NCBI GenBank assembly: GCA_026399755.1
Contig: JAPLQI010000023.1
Coordinates: 1-32,637, forward strand
Source of the DNA: Pseudomonadota bacterium
GTDB lineage: Bacteria > Pseudomonadota > Gammaproteobacteria > Burkholderiales > Chitinibacteraceae
DNA length: 32,637 bases
Direction of reading: 5' to 3'
Made by a program: the position numbers and the translations under genes. The notes beneath the pieces are model-generated. The model did no database searches and was not told where the DNA came from. It saw only the letters and a program-made list of their open reading frames with translations. Numbering within the stretch: the first letter of the stretch is position 1; the number at the start of each line of letters is the position of its first letter. Positions 18,670-27,314 of the stretch are shown here, one piece after another.

Positions 18670-20130
18670 ATGAAAACCAAACTACTCGCCCTTTGCCTGC
18701 TTGCCATCGGGACTAGCCACGCAAAAGATATTAATAATAATTACACACAAACCAAACAATATTATTCGCAATTAATCAGCGCCCCCACACCCAATACGGC
18801 AGAGCTGGGGCTATTGATGAATATGCTGCCTAAAGGCGCAGATTTACATCACCATTATTCCGGCGCTATTTATGCTGAAACTTATCTGGAATGGGTAGGC
18901 CGGCAAAAGTTTTGTATTTATAACGAAGACAATGCAGCACTGAATGCACAGAAATTTCATATCAATACGGCCCCTAGTGAAGCAAGCAGCAAGATTTGCC
19001 TAAGCGCCGATGCAACACGTCAAAACAATGCTTTTTATCGTGAGCTGCTACAAAAATGGTCGGATAAAGATTTCAGTAATCACAGCCATGATCAACCAGC
19101 ACCCGATCAAAACTTCTTTAATACCTTTTTCTATTTTATGCCGGTTGCCAGCTACGCCATGCATGAAGGATTTCAATCTTTAAAAGAGCGGGCGCAGGCA
19201 GAAAACGTGCAATATCTGGAAACCATGGTCGATTTGGCCCCTGGCATCAGCAATAAAGAATTAGACGAAAAAATGAATCAGCTGGTGCAAAACCCCAAAG
19301 ATGCTGAAGCCATTTTTGCCAGCTATGCCGATTTTATGGCCCAAGACGCCACCAGCCAGCAGCAAATTAGCGCCTATATCAAAACCATGGAAGACGCAGC
19401 TAAAGGCATCGATAGCAGCGATTTTAAATTACGCGTACAAGCCTATGTATTACGTAATCTCTCGCCATCGCTGGTCTTTAGCCAAATGTATTCCGCCTTT
19501 GCCGCAGATAAAGCCAGCGATTTAATTGTGGCCGTCAATATTGTAGGGCCAGAAAATGAACACGTTGCCATGCGTGATTATGATTTGCATATGCAGATGT
19601 TTAAATTCTTTAAAAAACGCTACCCAGATAGCAAACTCGCCCTACACGCTGGTGAATTAGCACTCGGCATGGTGCCGCCAGAAGGATTAAAAAATCATAT
19701 TAATGATGCAGTACAAATTGCAGGCGCAAATCGTATTGGCCACGGCATTGATATTACCCACGAGAAAAACGCCGATGTGCTTTTAAAGAAACTAAAAGAA
19801 AAAGACATTGCTGTAGAAGTAAATCTAACCAGCAATGAATTTATTCTTGGGGTAAAAAACGAAGCACACCCTATTCAGGTTTACCGCCGTCACGGCGTGC
19901 CCTTTGTGATCTCTAGCGATGATCCGGGCGTATCGCGTAATAATCTTAGCGGCGAATACTTGCTTTACGCCAGCCGCTATAAACCATCTTACGATGAGCT
20001 AAAAAACACAGCCATGAATAGCATTCGTTATTCATTTTTAGGCAAAGCAGAAAAAATATCTGAAATGCAGGCACTAAAACAACGCTTTGATGAGTTTGAA
20101 GCGAAAGTAGCAAAGATGATTAAGCGCTAA
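18670..20130 (+). CDS. Exported adenosine deaminase-like protein
   Basis: This metal-dependent amidohydrolase is predicted to deaminate adenosine (or a related purine nucleoside) outside the cytoplasm. A signal peptide covers residues 1-18 (ending GTSHA). The zinc site is complete: DLHHHYSG (about 58-65, usually HxHLxG), HAGE with the catalytic Glu (about 325-328), NRIGHGID (about 352-359) and SSDDPGV (about 417-423). At 486 residues it is longer than cytoplasmic Add (about 330-345), with an extra N-terminal region as in secreted ADGF-like enzymes. It stands alone and shares a terminator with the next gene. The natural substrate is not certain. Confidence 0.88.
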   Translation: MKTKLLALCLLAIGTSHAKDINNNYTQTKQYYSQLISAPTPNTAELGLLMNMLPKGADLHHHYSGAIYAETYLEWVGRQKFCIYNEDNAALNAQKFHINTAPSEASSKICLSADATRQNNAFYRELLQKWSDKDFSNHSHDQPAPDQNFFNTFFYFMPVASYAMHEGFQSLKERAQAENVQYLETMVDLAPGISNKELDEKMNQLVQNPKDAEAIFASYADFMAQDATSQQQISAYIKTMEDAAKGIDSSDFKLRVQAYVLRNLSPSLVFSQMYSAFAADKASDLIVAVNIVGPENEHVAMRDYDLHMQMFKFFKKRYPDSKLALHAGELALGMVPPEGLKNHINDAVQIAGANRIGHGIDITHEKNADVLLKKLKEKDIAVEVNLTSNEFILGVKNEAHPIQVYRRHGVPFVISSDDPGVSRNNLSGEYLLYASRYKPSYDELKNTAMNSIRYSFLGKAEKISEMQALKQRFDEFEAKVAKMIKR

Positions 20131-20140
20131 AACTTGCTGA

Positions 20141-20176
20141 AAATTGCGGATGAGCCATCGGGCTCATCCGCAATTT
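20141..20176. terminator. Bidirectional terminator between the deaminase and DUF945 genes
   Basis: A perfect 16-bp stem (20141-20156 with 20161-20176) has a 4-base loop and ends in AAATT/AATTT. It lies between two convergent genes, 10 bp and 8 bp from their stop codons. Confidence 0.85.
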
Positions 20177-20184
20177 ACGGTAAA

Positions 20185-21531
20185 TTACTGAATACCAAGT
20201 AACTCGGACAATTCAACCGTTTTTCCATTAAGGACGATTTTACCGTCTTTTAATTGAATTTTAGTTTTAAGAAATTTGCCATCGCTTTCAATCTTTCCTT
20301 CTTCTACACCAAGCTGTACCGATGATTGAAACATCGCCAGAGTGGGCTCAATCGCTTCTTCTTCAGCAGATTCACGAATCATTCTTTCGGCAAAGGCATT
20401 GGGTAATTGCAAGGCAAGCATGGCATTGATCTTATTAATCAGCAGACCGGGGTTGGCTAGATCTTCCGCCTTTAAGTCTTTGCTGGCTAAATCAACGGCC
20501 ACAACACTTTCACCTTCTGGCGTATGCAATTTAATATTTTGTTTTAGTGAAGGGTTCTTTTTCAAAACATCCATGAGTAAGGCTTGTATTGCTTTTTCTT
20601 GGCCTTTATTATCAAAATTACACTGCAAGATGCCTTTTTTCCAGGTCAGATCATTAATCCCTTTAAGCGCCTTAGGATCAAGCTGATTCACATCTATATT
20701 CATTTCAAACTTGCCAATTTCTTTTGAATTGAATGTGAGTTTATCTGCAGTACCTTTACCAGAAAAATTAAGCAGGCCATTACTGAATTTAGACTCACTA
20801 CTCATCAGCAGCTGGCCCATCGACACTTGCATCTCTTTTTCTTCTTTCTTGCCCGTCACGCCAAAGCCATCAATCTTTAATGATTCAGCACCAGCATAAA
20901 TACCTTCAACAGCATTCTTATAACTTCCCTTATAAGACACTGAACCGATATTAAACTGGGTAGCACTTGCGTTTTCCTTTCCAACAACACCTGGCAAAGA
21001 CACATCAAAATCAATATAGCTGGCCGTTTTATCGTATTTAATCAGAGAATTAACGCCTTTCCAGGTTACATTCCCTTTTTCATCATTAATGGTAAATTCG
21101 GGGCTAGAAATACGAGTTTGCAAATCACCGGATAAACTCACCTTGGTATTAATTTCCAAAGGCTCTTTATCTTTAAATACCTTGGCAAGTTCTACTTTTG
21201 CTTTATCGCTATAAACCAGCTTGGTATTAATCTCTAGCCCAAACGGGTTGTGCTGAATGGTATTAATTAAAGTAATTTGCCCAGTTGCACCGCGCAAAGG
21301 CGATGCATCCCCCCCATCCTCGCAACCAAGCTGATAAGTCACTTCTTCTGTTGAAGACCAAAACCCCTTTTTAAAATCACGCTTCACTACTTTGATAATT
21401 TTGTAGTCTTTTAATGCATCACCCGCTTGCATCACTTTATTGTCTAAAGTTGAGCCTGTGTACCATGTTGCACCTGCAAAACCAGCGCCCGCCAATGCAG
21501 CAAGAGCCAGTGCTAATTTAGTTTTATTCAT
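20185..21531 (-). CDS. YdgA-like DUF945 protein, exported or membrane-anchored
   Basis: The 448-residue product starts MNKTKLALALAALAGAGFAG, a hydrophobic N-terminal segment that is either a signal peptide or a membrane anchor. The rest is a beta-rich extracytoplasmic protein with the DUF945 features: WYTGSTLD shortly after the membrane segment, an IIKVVKRDFKKGFWSSTEEVTYQL block, the QHNPFGLEI motif and repeated strand-forming segments. E. coli YdgA is in this family; its role is not known. I chose ATG at 21531 with GGGGA upstream; a longer frame adds 14 residues before the hydrophobic segment. It converges on the deaminase gene. Confidence 0.85.
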   Translation of the reverse strand: MNKTKLALALAALAGAGFAGATWYTGSTLDNKVMQAGDALKDYKIIKVVKRDFKKGFWSSTEEVTYQLGCEDGGDASPLRGATGQITLINTIQHNPFGLEINTKLVYSDKAKVELAKVFKDKEPLEINTKVSLSGDLQTRISSPEFTINDEKGNVTWKGVNSLIKYDKTASYIDFDVSLPGVVGKENASATQFNIGSVSYKGSYKNAVEGIYAGAESLKIDGFGVTGKKEEKEMQVSMGQLLMSSESKFSNGLLNFSGKGTADKLTFNSKEIGKFEMNIDVNQLDPKALKGINDLTWKKGILQCNFDNKGQEKAIQALLMDVLKKNPSLKQNIKLHTPEGESVVAVDLASKDLKAEDLANPGLLINKINAMLALQLPNAFAERMIRESAEEEAIEPTLAMFQSSVQLGVEEGKIESDGKFLKTKIQLKDGKIVLNGKTVELSELLGIQ

Positions 21532-21918
21532 CAAAATCCCCGATCGTTTTATAAAAAAGCGACTCTGCGCCATATAATACTTACCTTTAATTGCGTAATT
21601 TTGTCAGTTAAAAGAAATTAAATATAGAGCATGAGCATAAATACAAGAAAATTGTATGAACTATGTGAAGAGCAATCGCTGATTACACGAGGTGTTTACC
21701 TCCATATGCGTCACCCATGTATGCCGCAATGTGGCTTTGGTACTTAGGCTTTGCTTGCATCTTTTGCTTTGGCCTGAAGCCTCGCGAAGAAGCCATGATG
21801 CTAAGGTAGTTTGGTGATGAGTAGCGGCGCAATATGGACACCACAAGGGTATTCTTTAAGCGACAAGCAAGACGGGCACCTAGCAGTATGAGTATCTACC
21901 GATAAGTGCCCAGTATTT
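21532..21918. other. Intergenic region between DUF945 gene and ribB; possible element remnant
   Basis: Nearly 390 bp without a recognised gene. The promoter of the DUF945 gene should lie in 21540-21660. Two overlapping small minus-strand frames exist: one of 61 codons (from a TTG at 21846) and one of 37 (ATG at 21796, stop 21683). Neither has a ribosome binding site or known similarity. AATATGGACACC (21831-21842) is identical to 12 bp in the left end of the IS3-type element at 32513-32524, so this may be a remnant of a related element. GGGCAC/GTGCCC (21874-21879 with 21906-21911) is a weak hairpin after ribB. Confidence 0.4.
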
Positions 21919-22566
21919 TTAGCGTGCTTGCTGCAATCTGTATTCCACTAGCTCGGCAATACTGAGCACCTGTAAGCCATGCTCGGCAGCGTAGTTGCTA
22001 ATCTCATCGCCTCGCGCCATCGTGCCATCAGGGTTCATCAGCTCACACAGCACAGCAGCGGGCTGCAGGCCCGCTAAAACGGCTAGATCGACTGATCCTT
22101 CAGTATGACCTCGGCGTGCTAGCACCCCACCAGCCGTGGCACGCAGCGGAAATACATGACCGGGGCAGGCTAAATCACTCGGTTGAGCGCCGCTGGCAAT
22201 AGCGGCCTTAATCGTAGTTACCCGATCGGCTGCGGATACGCCGGTCGTTACCCCTTGCCGTGCTTCAATCGACACAGTAAAGGCGGTGCTAAAACGGCTT
22301 TGATTGTCTATCACCATCGGCGGCAGCTGTAGGTGCTGCAGGGCTTCATCAGTCAGGCAGAGGCAAACAATACCGCTGCCATCGCGAATCATTTGCGCCA
22401 TGCTTCGATCGGTGATTTTTTCTGCTGCCACAATTAAATCGGCTTCGTTTTCACGATCGAAATCATCCATCAATAAAACAGGGCGCCCCTGACGCATATC
22501 GGCCAGTGCTTGTTTAAAGCGAACAGCAAAAGGGGCAAGGGTAGGATTTAAAACTTCAGCAAACAT
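21919..22566 (-). CDS. ribB: 3,4-dihydroxy-2-butanone-4-phosphate synthase
   Basis: RibB converts ribulose 5-phosphate to formate and dihydroxybutanone phosphate, the four-carbon precursor of riboflavin. The 215-residue protein is a stand-alone RibB without the RibA (GTP cyclohydrolase) domain. Conserved segments include the acidic loop [11 protein letters not shown] (about 34-44), [25 protein letters not shown] with the metal-binding His, and [13 protein letters not shown] chose ATG at 22566; the longer frame begins with TTG and lacks a ribosome binding site. It stands alone under an FMN riboswitch, as is common for isolated ribB genes in proteobacteria. Confidence 0.96.
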   Translation of the reverse strand: MFAEVLNPTLAPFAVRFKQALADMRQGRPVLLMDDFDRENEADLIVAAEKITDRSMAQMIRDGSGIVCLCLTDEALQHLQLPPMVIDNQSRFSTAFTVSIEARQGVTTGVSAADRVTTIKAAIASGAQPSDLACPGHVFPLRATAGGVLARRGHTEGSVDLAVLAGLQPAAVLCELMNPDGTMARGDEISNYAAEHGLQVLSIAELVEYRLQQAR

Positions 22567-22749
22567 ATAGAAACGCTCTCGCAAGATAGGTAGGCGAAAA
22601 ACGGTTCAGGGGTGGGACAGCCGCAGGCCCGCCATGATTGCATCTGAATTATCGCTAAAGGCATTCCGCGGATCATATCCGCGCGCGCAGGCAGGCCCGC
22701 AAGCACATTAGCTCTATTTTCAAAACAAACCACAAGCGGCTTTACGACG
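22567..22749 (-). promoter_or_regulatory. ribB leader, expression platform of the FMN riboswitch
   Basis: Between the aptamer and the start codon lie a stem CGCGGAT/ATCCGCG (about 22674-22690) and two copies of GCGGGCCTGC at either side of it. These could form alternative pairings. No T run follows, so control of translation or Rho-dependent termination is more likely than intrinsic termination. A frame across this leader and aptamer is not a gene. Confidence 0.5.
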
Positions 22750-22911
22750 CATCTTCTTTCATCCGGACTATCACCGTCGGCTCTGGAATTAAACCAGATC
22801 TGCTGACCCTGAGCGATGCAACAGCTCAGGCGCTCGCGGGCTTGTTTGCTGCTTTTTTTAAATAGCCACAAACTTACCGCCGGTGGGGAGTTTCACCCCG
22901 CCCTGAAGACG
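22750..22911 (-). promoter_or_regulatory. FMN riboswitch (RFN element)
   Basis: The minus strand holds the conserved RFN blocks in order: GTCTTCAGGGCGGGGTGAAA, CTCCCCACCGGCGGTAA, a variable arm with CCTGAGCTGTTGCATCGCTCAGG, GTCAGCAGATCTGGT, CCAGAGCCGACGGT and the closing ATAGTCCGGATGAAAGAAGA. FMN binding normally represses the downstream gene, here ribB. Confidence 0.96.
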
Positions 22912-23196
22912 TACGACTTTGGAAAAAATTCCAAGCCACATTGTCAGCTTTTAAACGTCTGTTTGTCTACGTTACACGGGAAAGCACTTACACTATTTCT
23001 TAATAAAATGTACATATCATGAAAGTATCAATCCATCACACTGAATTTAAGCTCTTAACGCTGCTCAGGGGCTGCTTACACCGATACCAGCGCCCAATAT
23101 TGTTAATTTATGCAGACCTTTCCACCCCCTTTGTCTTCAAAGAAGCTTCATTGCAAGCTGGCGAGCTGCTAAGCTAGCGGCAGGAGATTTAATATT

Positions 23197-24510
23197 ATGA
23201 TGAACGGCTTAATTATTATTTTTATTCTTATTTTAATCAGTGCATTTTTCTCTGTTTCAGAAATTGCGCTAGCCGCAGCGCGTAAACACAAGCTACAACA
23301 AATGAGTGAAGACGGTGATAAACGCGCCGATCTGGTGCTAGCTCTGCAAGAGCGCCCTGGAGATTTCTTTACCGTGGTGCAAGTTGGCGTAAATGCAGTC
23401 GCAATTTTGGGCGGTATTTTAGGGGAACCCACTTTCTCGCCAGTTTTTAAAGCGCTATTTATTCAATCTGGTGTGCAAGCAGAAACAGCCGAAACATTGG
23501 GTTTTCTGTTGTCGTTTACAGTGGTTACTGGGCTTTTTATTCAGTTTGCCGATTTAATTCCAAAAAGAATTGGCATGGCTGTACCAGAAGCCACCGCCAT
23601 TAAAGTCGTTGCACCTATTCTGTTTTGTATATTTTTAATGCGCCCTTTGGTGTTTATTTTTGATGGCATTGCCAATATGATTTTTAATGCCTTCAATTTA
23701 CCTGCAGTGCGCCGAGATGAAATTACCACCGACGATATTGTGGCAATGGCAGATGCAGGCGCAATGGCAGGGACGGTGCGGCGCAAAGAGCACAATCTCA
23801 TTGAAAACGTATTTGAATTAGAAACGCGCACCGTTACATCAGTGATGACCGCGCGTGAAAGTGTGATTTTCTTTTCTCTGAATGAAAAAGAAGAAACAAT
23901 AAGAGCGAGAATGCTAGCGGATCCGCACTCTAAATTTCTACTTTGTGAAAACAGCATCGATAGCGTATTTGCCTATATCGATGCAAAAGATATTTTGCAA
24001 TTAGTGCTTAAAGGCGGTGAAATTAATTTGCTTGAAGGTTTAAAGCAATGCGGCAATCGAAAATTACTCACGATTCCAGACACGCTTTCTTTATCTGAAG
24101 TATTAGAGCAATTTAAAGAAGCGCGCGAAGACTTCGCCGTCATCCTGAATGAATACGCCTTAGTTGTTGGGATTATTACGCTGAATGATGTCACCATTCA
24201 ACTCATGGGCAGCATGGTAGACCCAGGTGCGGATCAAATTGTGCAGCGAGATGAAAGCTCATGGCTAGTTGATGGTGTAACGCCGATTGAAGACGTAAAA
24301 AAAGCGCTGGATATCGACGAATTAAAAGACGAAGAGAATTACGAAACTATTGCTGGCTTTATGATGTATATGCTAAAACGCATTCCTAAAAAAGCTGAGC
24401 TATTGATTTTTGGTGATTACAAATTTGAAGTGGTCGACATTGATAATTACCGGATTGACCAATTGCTGGTAACTAGAATTACGCCGCAGAAAAAAGTAGA
24501 TAGTGAATAA
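23197..24510 (+). CDS. CorC/HlyC-family membrane protein (DUF21, CBS pair, CorC_HlyC domain)
   Basis: The 437-residue protein has the layout of the YtfL/CorC family. An N-terminal DUF21/CNNM membrane domain (about 1-180) has four hydrophobic segments, starting with LIIIFILILISAFFSVSEIAL. A tandem CBS pair follows (about 205-330; VTSVMTARESVIFF, then KLLTIPDTLSLSEVLEQF), and a C-terminal CorC_HlyC domain (about 345-430; DGVTPIEDVKKALDID, ending in a strand-rich KFEVVDIDNYRIDQ). Members are linked to Mg2+/Co2+ export or cation resistance, and YtfL to putrescine export; the role here is not decided. AGGAGA lies about 10 bp before the ATG, and a second ATG follows directly. Confidence 0.93.
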   Translation: MMNGLIIIFILILISAFFSVSEIALAAARKHKLQQMSEDGDKRADLVLALQERPGDFFTVVQVGVNAVAILGGILGEPTFSPVFKALFIQSGVQAETAETLGFLLSFTVVTGLFIQFADLIPKRIGMAVPEATAIKVVAPILFCIFLMRPLVFIFDGIANMIFNAFNLPAVRRDEITTDDIVAMADAGAMAGTVRRKEHNLIENVFELETRTVTSVMTARESVIFFSLNEKEETIRARMLADPHSKFLLCENSIDSVFAYIDAKDILQLVLKGGEINLLEGLKQCGNRKLLTIPDTLSLSEVLEQFKEAREDFAVILNEYALVVGIITLNDVTIQLMGSMVDPGADQIVQRDESSWLVDGVTPIEDVKKALDIDELKDEENYETIAGFMMYMLKRIPKKAELLIFGDYKFEVVDIDNYRIDQLLVTRITPQKKVDSE

Positions 24511-24512
24511 TT

Positions 24513-24620
24513 GTAGCTTGGGTTAGCGAATTACCTGCCCTAATTTGGTAGGTAATCCGCGTAACCCAATATATTCACTCCGCTGTTGGGTTACGCAATA
24601 AAGCCGCTAACCCAACCTAC
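24513..24620. repeat. GGGTTAGCG-type nested palindromic intergenic repeat
   Basis: Outer arms of 16 bp with one mismatch (24513-24528, 24605-24620; GGGTTAGCG with CGCTAACCC) enclose an inner perfect 11-bp pair (GCGTAACCCAA at 24559-24569; TTGGGTTACGC at 24586-24596) and a small ATTACCT/AGGTAAT hairpin. It fills the gap between two convergent genes and may act as their transcription stop. It is a different family from the TATAGGGTG and CACGGAG repeats. Confidence 0.8.
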
Positions 24621-24627
24621 ATAGCAC

Positions 24628-25224
24628 TTAGCGCTTAGATGTTTTGCGAATTTCTTTTTCATCCTGCCATTCATCCACACCCTCTTCGATATTCTTTAAG
24701 ATCAGCGTGAATTTATAAAATACATCTTTTGTGCTGTCGTTCTTTTTAACAATCGATGTAATTTCGCCCGTTAGCAGATATTTTGCGCCTTTCATTTGCC
24801 CAAGCTTGGCTTTATTTTTATACATGCCTGTTTCATTCTGTTTTTTTAATTCCTCGACCTGCGCATCCATTGTGCTGCTATCGGTTACAAATTTGGCGCC
24901 GCTTTTCATTAGCTGCGTTTTCATGCTGTTAGTGATATTACGGGTATCAATATATTCAGCAGTTTTGTTTTTTACTTCGGCGACTACGATTAATGGGCGA
25001 CTAGCCATGGATGGGTGCTGCATTAAAGAGCGCGCCATTGATTCTGAAATCATTTGCAAATCGGTAGAGCCAAATTCATTCGTTACCGTTTCAACTGCTT
25101 TGCTATCGCCATAAACCACATCACCGCCACCTACAGTAGGCGATGAGCTAGAAGCGCAGCCTGTGGCCAATAATACCGCGGCCAATACCGCGCTCAGCTT
25201 TAATGCTTGTTTCATCGTTTTCAT
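24628..25224 (-). CDS. LpoB-like outer-membrane lipoprotein (penicillin-binding protein activator)
   Basis: LpoB in E. coli is an outer-membrane lipoprotein that reaches through the periplasm to activate the peptidoglycan synthase PBP1B. The 198-residue product has a lipoprotein signal peptide with lipobox LATGC (Cys at 23). The domain core has the features of LpoB: EFGSTDLQMISESMARSL, then IVVAEVKNKTAEYIDTRNI (about 79-97) and GAKYLLTGEITSI (about 146-158). The start ATG has AAGGA 8 bp upstream. It is the last gene of a three-gene minus-strand operon after a YcfL-like gene, the same neighbour order as ycfL-lpoB in E. coli. Confidence 0.85.
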   Translation of the reverse strand: MKTMKQALKLSAVLAAVLLATGCASSSSPTVGGGDVVYGDSKAVETVTNEFGSTDLQMISESMARSLMQHPSMASRPLIVVAEVKNKTAEYIDTRNITNSMKTQLMKSGAKFVTDSSTMDAQVEELKKQNETGMYKNKAKLGQMKGAKYLLTGEITSIVKKNDSTKDVFYKFTLILKNIEEGVDEWQDEKEIRKTSKR

Positions 25225-25248
25225 TGATCTATTCCTTTAAATTAATAA

Positions 25249-25650
25249 TTACTTGGCCGCAGGTTCTGCGCCGGTGTTATCTGGGCTATTGACTTCCATT
25301 TTGAAATCCACGGCATTAGGTACGGGAGCAATGGATTCAATGGTGCGTTTTTGCAGGCCAATAAATTTGAAGGGCTTCCAAGCCTCTTCCCCACCCACCT
25401 CAAGACCTGCCTCGTCTAACCAACGAAAACGGTAATAAAGCTGCTGATTACCCTTGTCTTGATTTTTCATTTCGACCTGCACCACCAAGAGGCCATTACG
25501 CTGTGCTGTACGCCCAGTGACCAACTTGAGATATTTCATTTCCCCTAGCTGATCAACCCGATCCGTCAGCGAAATCGAGGCAGCCTGAGCCATCGCTGAA
25601 AAACCCAAAACGGCAGCCAGTAAAACGCCACTGGCAAGATACTTTTTCAT
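25249..25650 (-). CDS. YcfL-like DUF1425 exported protein
   Basis: This 133-residue protein has an N-terminal signal peptide (about 1-23, ending AMAQA). The mature domain resembles YcfL/DUF1425: strands LVVQVEMKNQ and YYRFRWLDEAGLEVG, then WKPFKFIGLQKRTIESIAP, an immunoglobulin-like layout. E. coli YcfL is a lipoprotein, but no lipobox cysteine is present here, so this form should be soluble in the periplasm. I chose the ATG with AAGGA 7 bp upstream; a longer frame adds ten residues. It lies between the COG3014 lipoprotein gene and lpoB, with gaps of 36 and 24 bp. Confidence 0.83.
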   Translation of the reverse strand: MKKYLASGVLLAAVLGFSAMAQAASISLTDRVDQLGEMKYLKLVTGRTAQRNGLLVVQVEMKNQDKGNQQLYYRFRWLDEAGLEVGGEEAWKPFKFIGLQKRTIESIAPVPNAVDFKMEVNSPDNTGAEPAAK

Positions 25651-25686
25651 GGTTATTCCTTTATTCAAAATAGAAAACACGATGAT

Positions 25687-27102
25687 TTATTTCTTCGCCT
25701 TTTTAGGCTTTGCGGGCTGAATCATAGCGTCTGCACTGTCAGTCACCACTGTGTCTAATACCACAGGCGCTAAATCTGTCTGCCCAAAATACACCTGATT
25801 GCCCATCACCCTGATCGGCACAATCTGGTAAGGGCTACTTGCTTTAAAATCAAAGGCCTCTTGTCCCTGTAAGGTTGGCACCAATATTTTATGCATCCCC
25901 TGCGGCAAGCTCGCTCGCACAATAGCGATCTGCGCGGGTAAGGTGCTCCAAGTGCGCTCATCCGCTTGCTCTGTTATCACACTCACCAAACCAAGCACTA
26001 GGCTGGCAATTGCGCTGGCGTTATTGTCTCTGTCGTTTAGCTGCTTTTGCGCAACGCCCTTGCTCACCGCACGAATAGTGGAGCGCAAAATAATGCCCGG
26101 CATATCGTCCCGTAGTGCGCGGCGACTCATTGCGTCCACGCTGGCGATGGTGCTCACGGGTACAAAACGCCCGTCTATTTTGAGTTGCGACGGCGCAAAA
26201 TCATTACCAGAGCGAATCACAGGAAATGACATCGCCGTTAAGCCCACTCGATAAATTGGCAAGGGCACGGTGACTGATTTACGCACAGGAGCAAGGCCTG
26301 AGCTCACCACAAACAGTACTTCGGTCATACCGCGCTTGCTGGTTTTGCTATCGAGCTGAGATAAGCCATCTTCTAAAACCTTGGTATTGGGCTGCAACTC
26401 AATCGCCTTGCGATAACCCGGCGCAGCCAAGCTTTTTTCACCCAGTGCCTCGTAAACAAAAGCTGCGAAATAATGGCTAAATGCATTTTGGTAGCTGTTT
26501 TTTAAAGCTAAAACATCAGGATCGTCCAGCGTTTCGGTTGGATAGCCTTTTAAATCTTTAAACGTGGTTTTTACACCCCGGTTTTTAGCCTCTGCTTCGT
26601 CTTTTTCATAAGCACGGGAGCGAAACTCCGCAATAATCGCTTCACGTTCATGCGTTTTTCTGACTTCGACTCTTGCATTGCCCCAATCACCTGAGGCGGC
26701 ATGATTCACGGCCAGCAAGGTGGACAACAATACTTTTTCGTAATCGTAACCATCGTAGCGACGAGTTTTATCGTTAATTAAAAAGCTGCCCATCTCGCCA
26801 AATAATTTATCGGGCGAGTTTTTAGCGGTTTCTTCCCAATCATGAATTTTAGCATCGGCCTTAAGCCAAGCACTACTACTGCTAGACCAATCATTTTTAA
26901 ACTGTAATAACTGACCTTTTTCCAAATAATACAAAAGATCTTTATCACTATTATTCGATTCCAATACCGCCAAAGCGCTATCAGGCTTACCTGCGCGGGC
27001 AAAATCTATCGCCCCCTGCGATTCGGCCTGATACTGACGCATTGATCCGCAAGCACTTAAAGCAAGGATCAACATCAAGCTAGCGCTTAGTTTTAATTTC
27101 AT
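25687..27102 (-). CDS. COG3014-type lipoprotein with TPR-like segment
   Basis: The 471-residue protein carries a lipoprotein signal peptide with lipobox LSAC (Cys at 18). The first half is helical and contains a TPR-like motif (about 208-240, VYEALGEKSLAAPGYRKAIELQPN). The second half is strand-rich (FVVSSGLAPVRKSVTVPLPIY and later KILVPTLQGQEAF), and the C-terminus is lysine-rich (AKPKKAKK). It matches my recollection of the COG3014 family, whose genes accompany ycfL and lpoB homologues in several gammaproteobacteria. Its function is unknown; the operon suggests a part in peptidoglycan or envelope assembly. It is the first gene of the operon. Confidence 0.75.
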   Translation of the reverse strand: MKLKLSASLMLILALSACGSMRQYQAESQGAIDFARAGKPDSALAVLESNNSDKDLLYYLEKGQLLQFKNDWSSSSSAWLKADAKIHDWEETAKNSPDKLFGEMGSFLINDKTRRYDGYDYEKVLLSTLLAVNHAASGDWGNARVEVRKTHEREAIIAEFRSRAYEKDEAEAKNRGVKTTFKDLKGYPTETLDDPDVLALKNSYQNAFSHYFAAFVYEALGEKSLAAPGYRKAIELQPNTKVLEDGLSQLDSKTSKRGMTEVLFVVSSGLAPVRKSVTVPLPIYRVGLTAMSFPVIRSGNDFAPSQLKIDGRFVPVSTIASVDAMSRRALRDDMPGIILRSTIRAVSKGVAQKQLNDRDNNASAIASLVLGLVSVITEQADERTWSTLPAQIAIVRASLPQGMHKILVPTLQGQEAFDFKASSPYQIVPIRVMGNQVYFGQTDLAPVVLDTVVTDSADAMIQPAKPKKAKK

Positions 27103-27302
27103 TCCACAACCTTGGTTGATGTCGGCAAAGTTATCAAATATGCCAACAGACTGAATAAATTTACTTTAAAAATCACAATAGCAATGCAACGCATTGTTTC
27201 TGATTTGCTACCGACTGCATAGCTTACTTTATTTAGTTTAAATGCTCAGAAATGTAAGCAAATACTAGATTACAAACAAGACAATCATCAATTTCTTAGT
27301 AC

Positions 27303-27308
27303 TATAAT
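27303..27308 (+). promoter_or_regulatory. -10 element of the ahcY promoter
   Basis: A perfect TATAAT lies only about 9 bp before the SAH riboswitch, so the transcript should start at its 5' edge. The -35 (AAGACA, about 27278-27283, spacing 19) is weak. Confidence 0.6.
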
Positions 27309-27314
27309 GAAAGC

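Noticed and set aside
22548-22871. 107-codon minus-strand ORF upstream of ribB
   Set aside because: It overlaps the FMN riboswitch and its leader, which explain the sequence.
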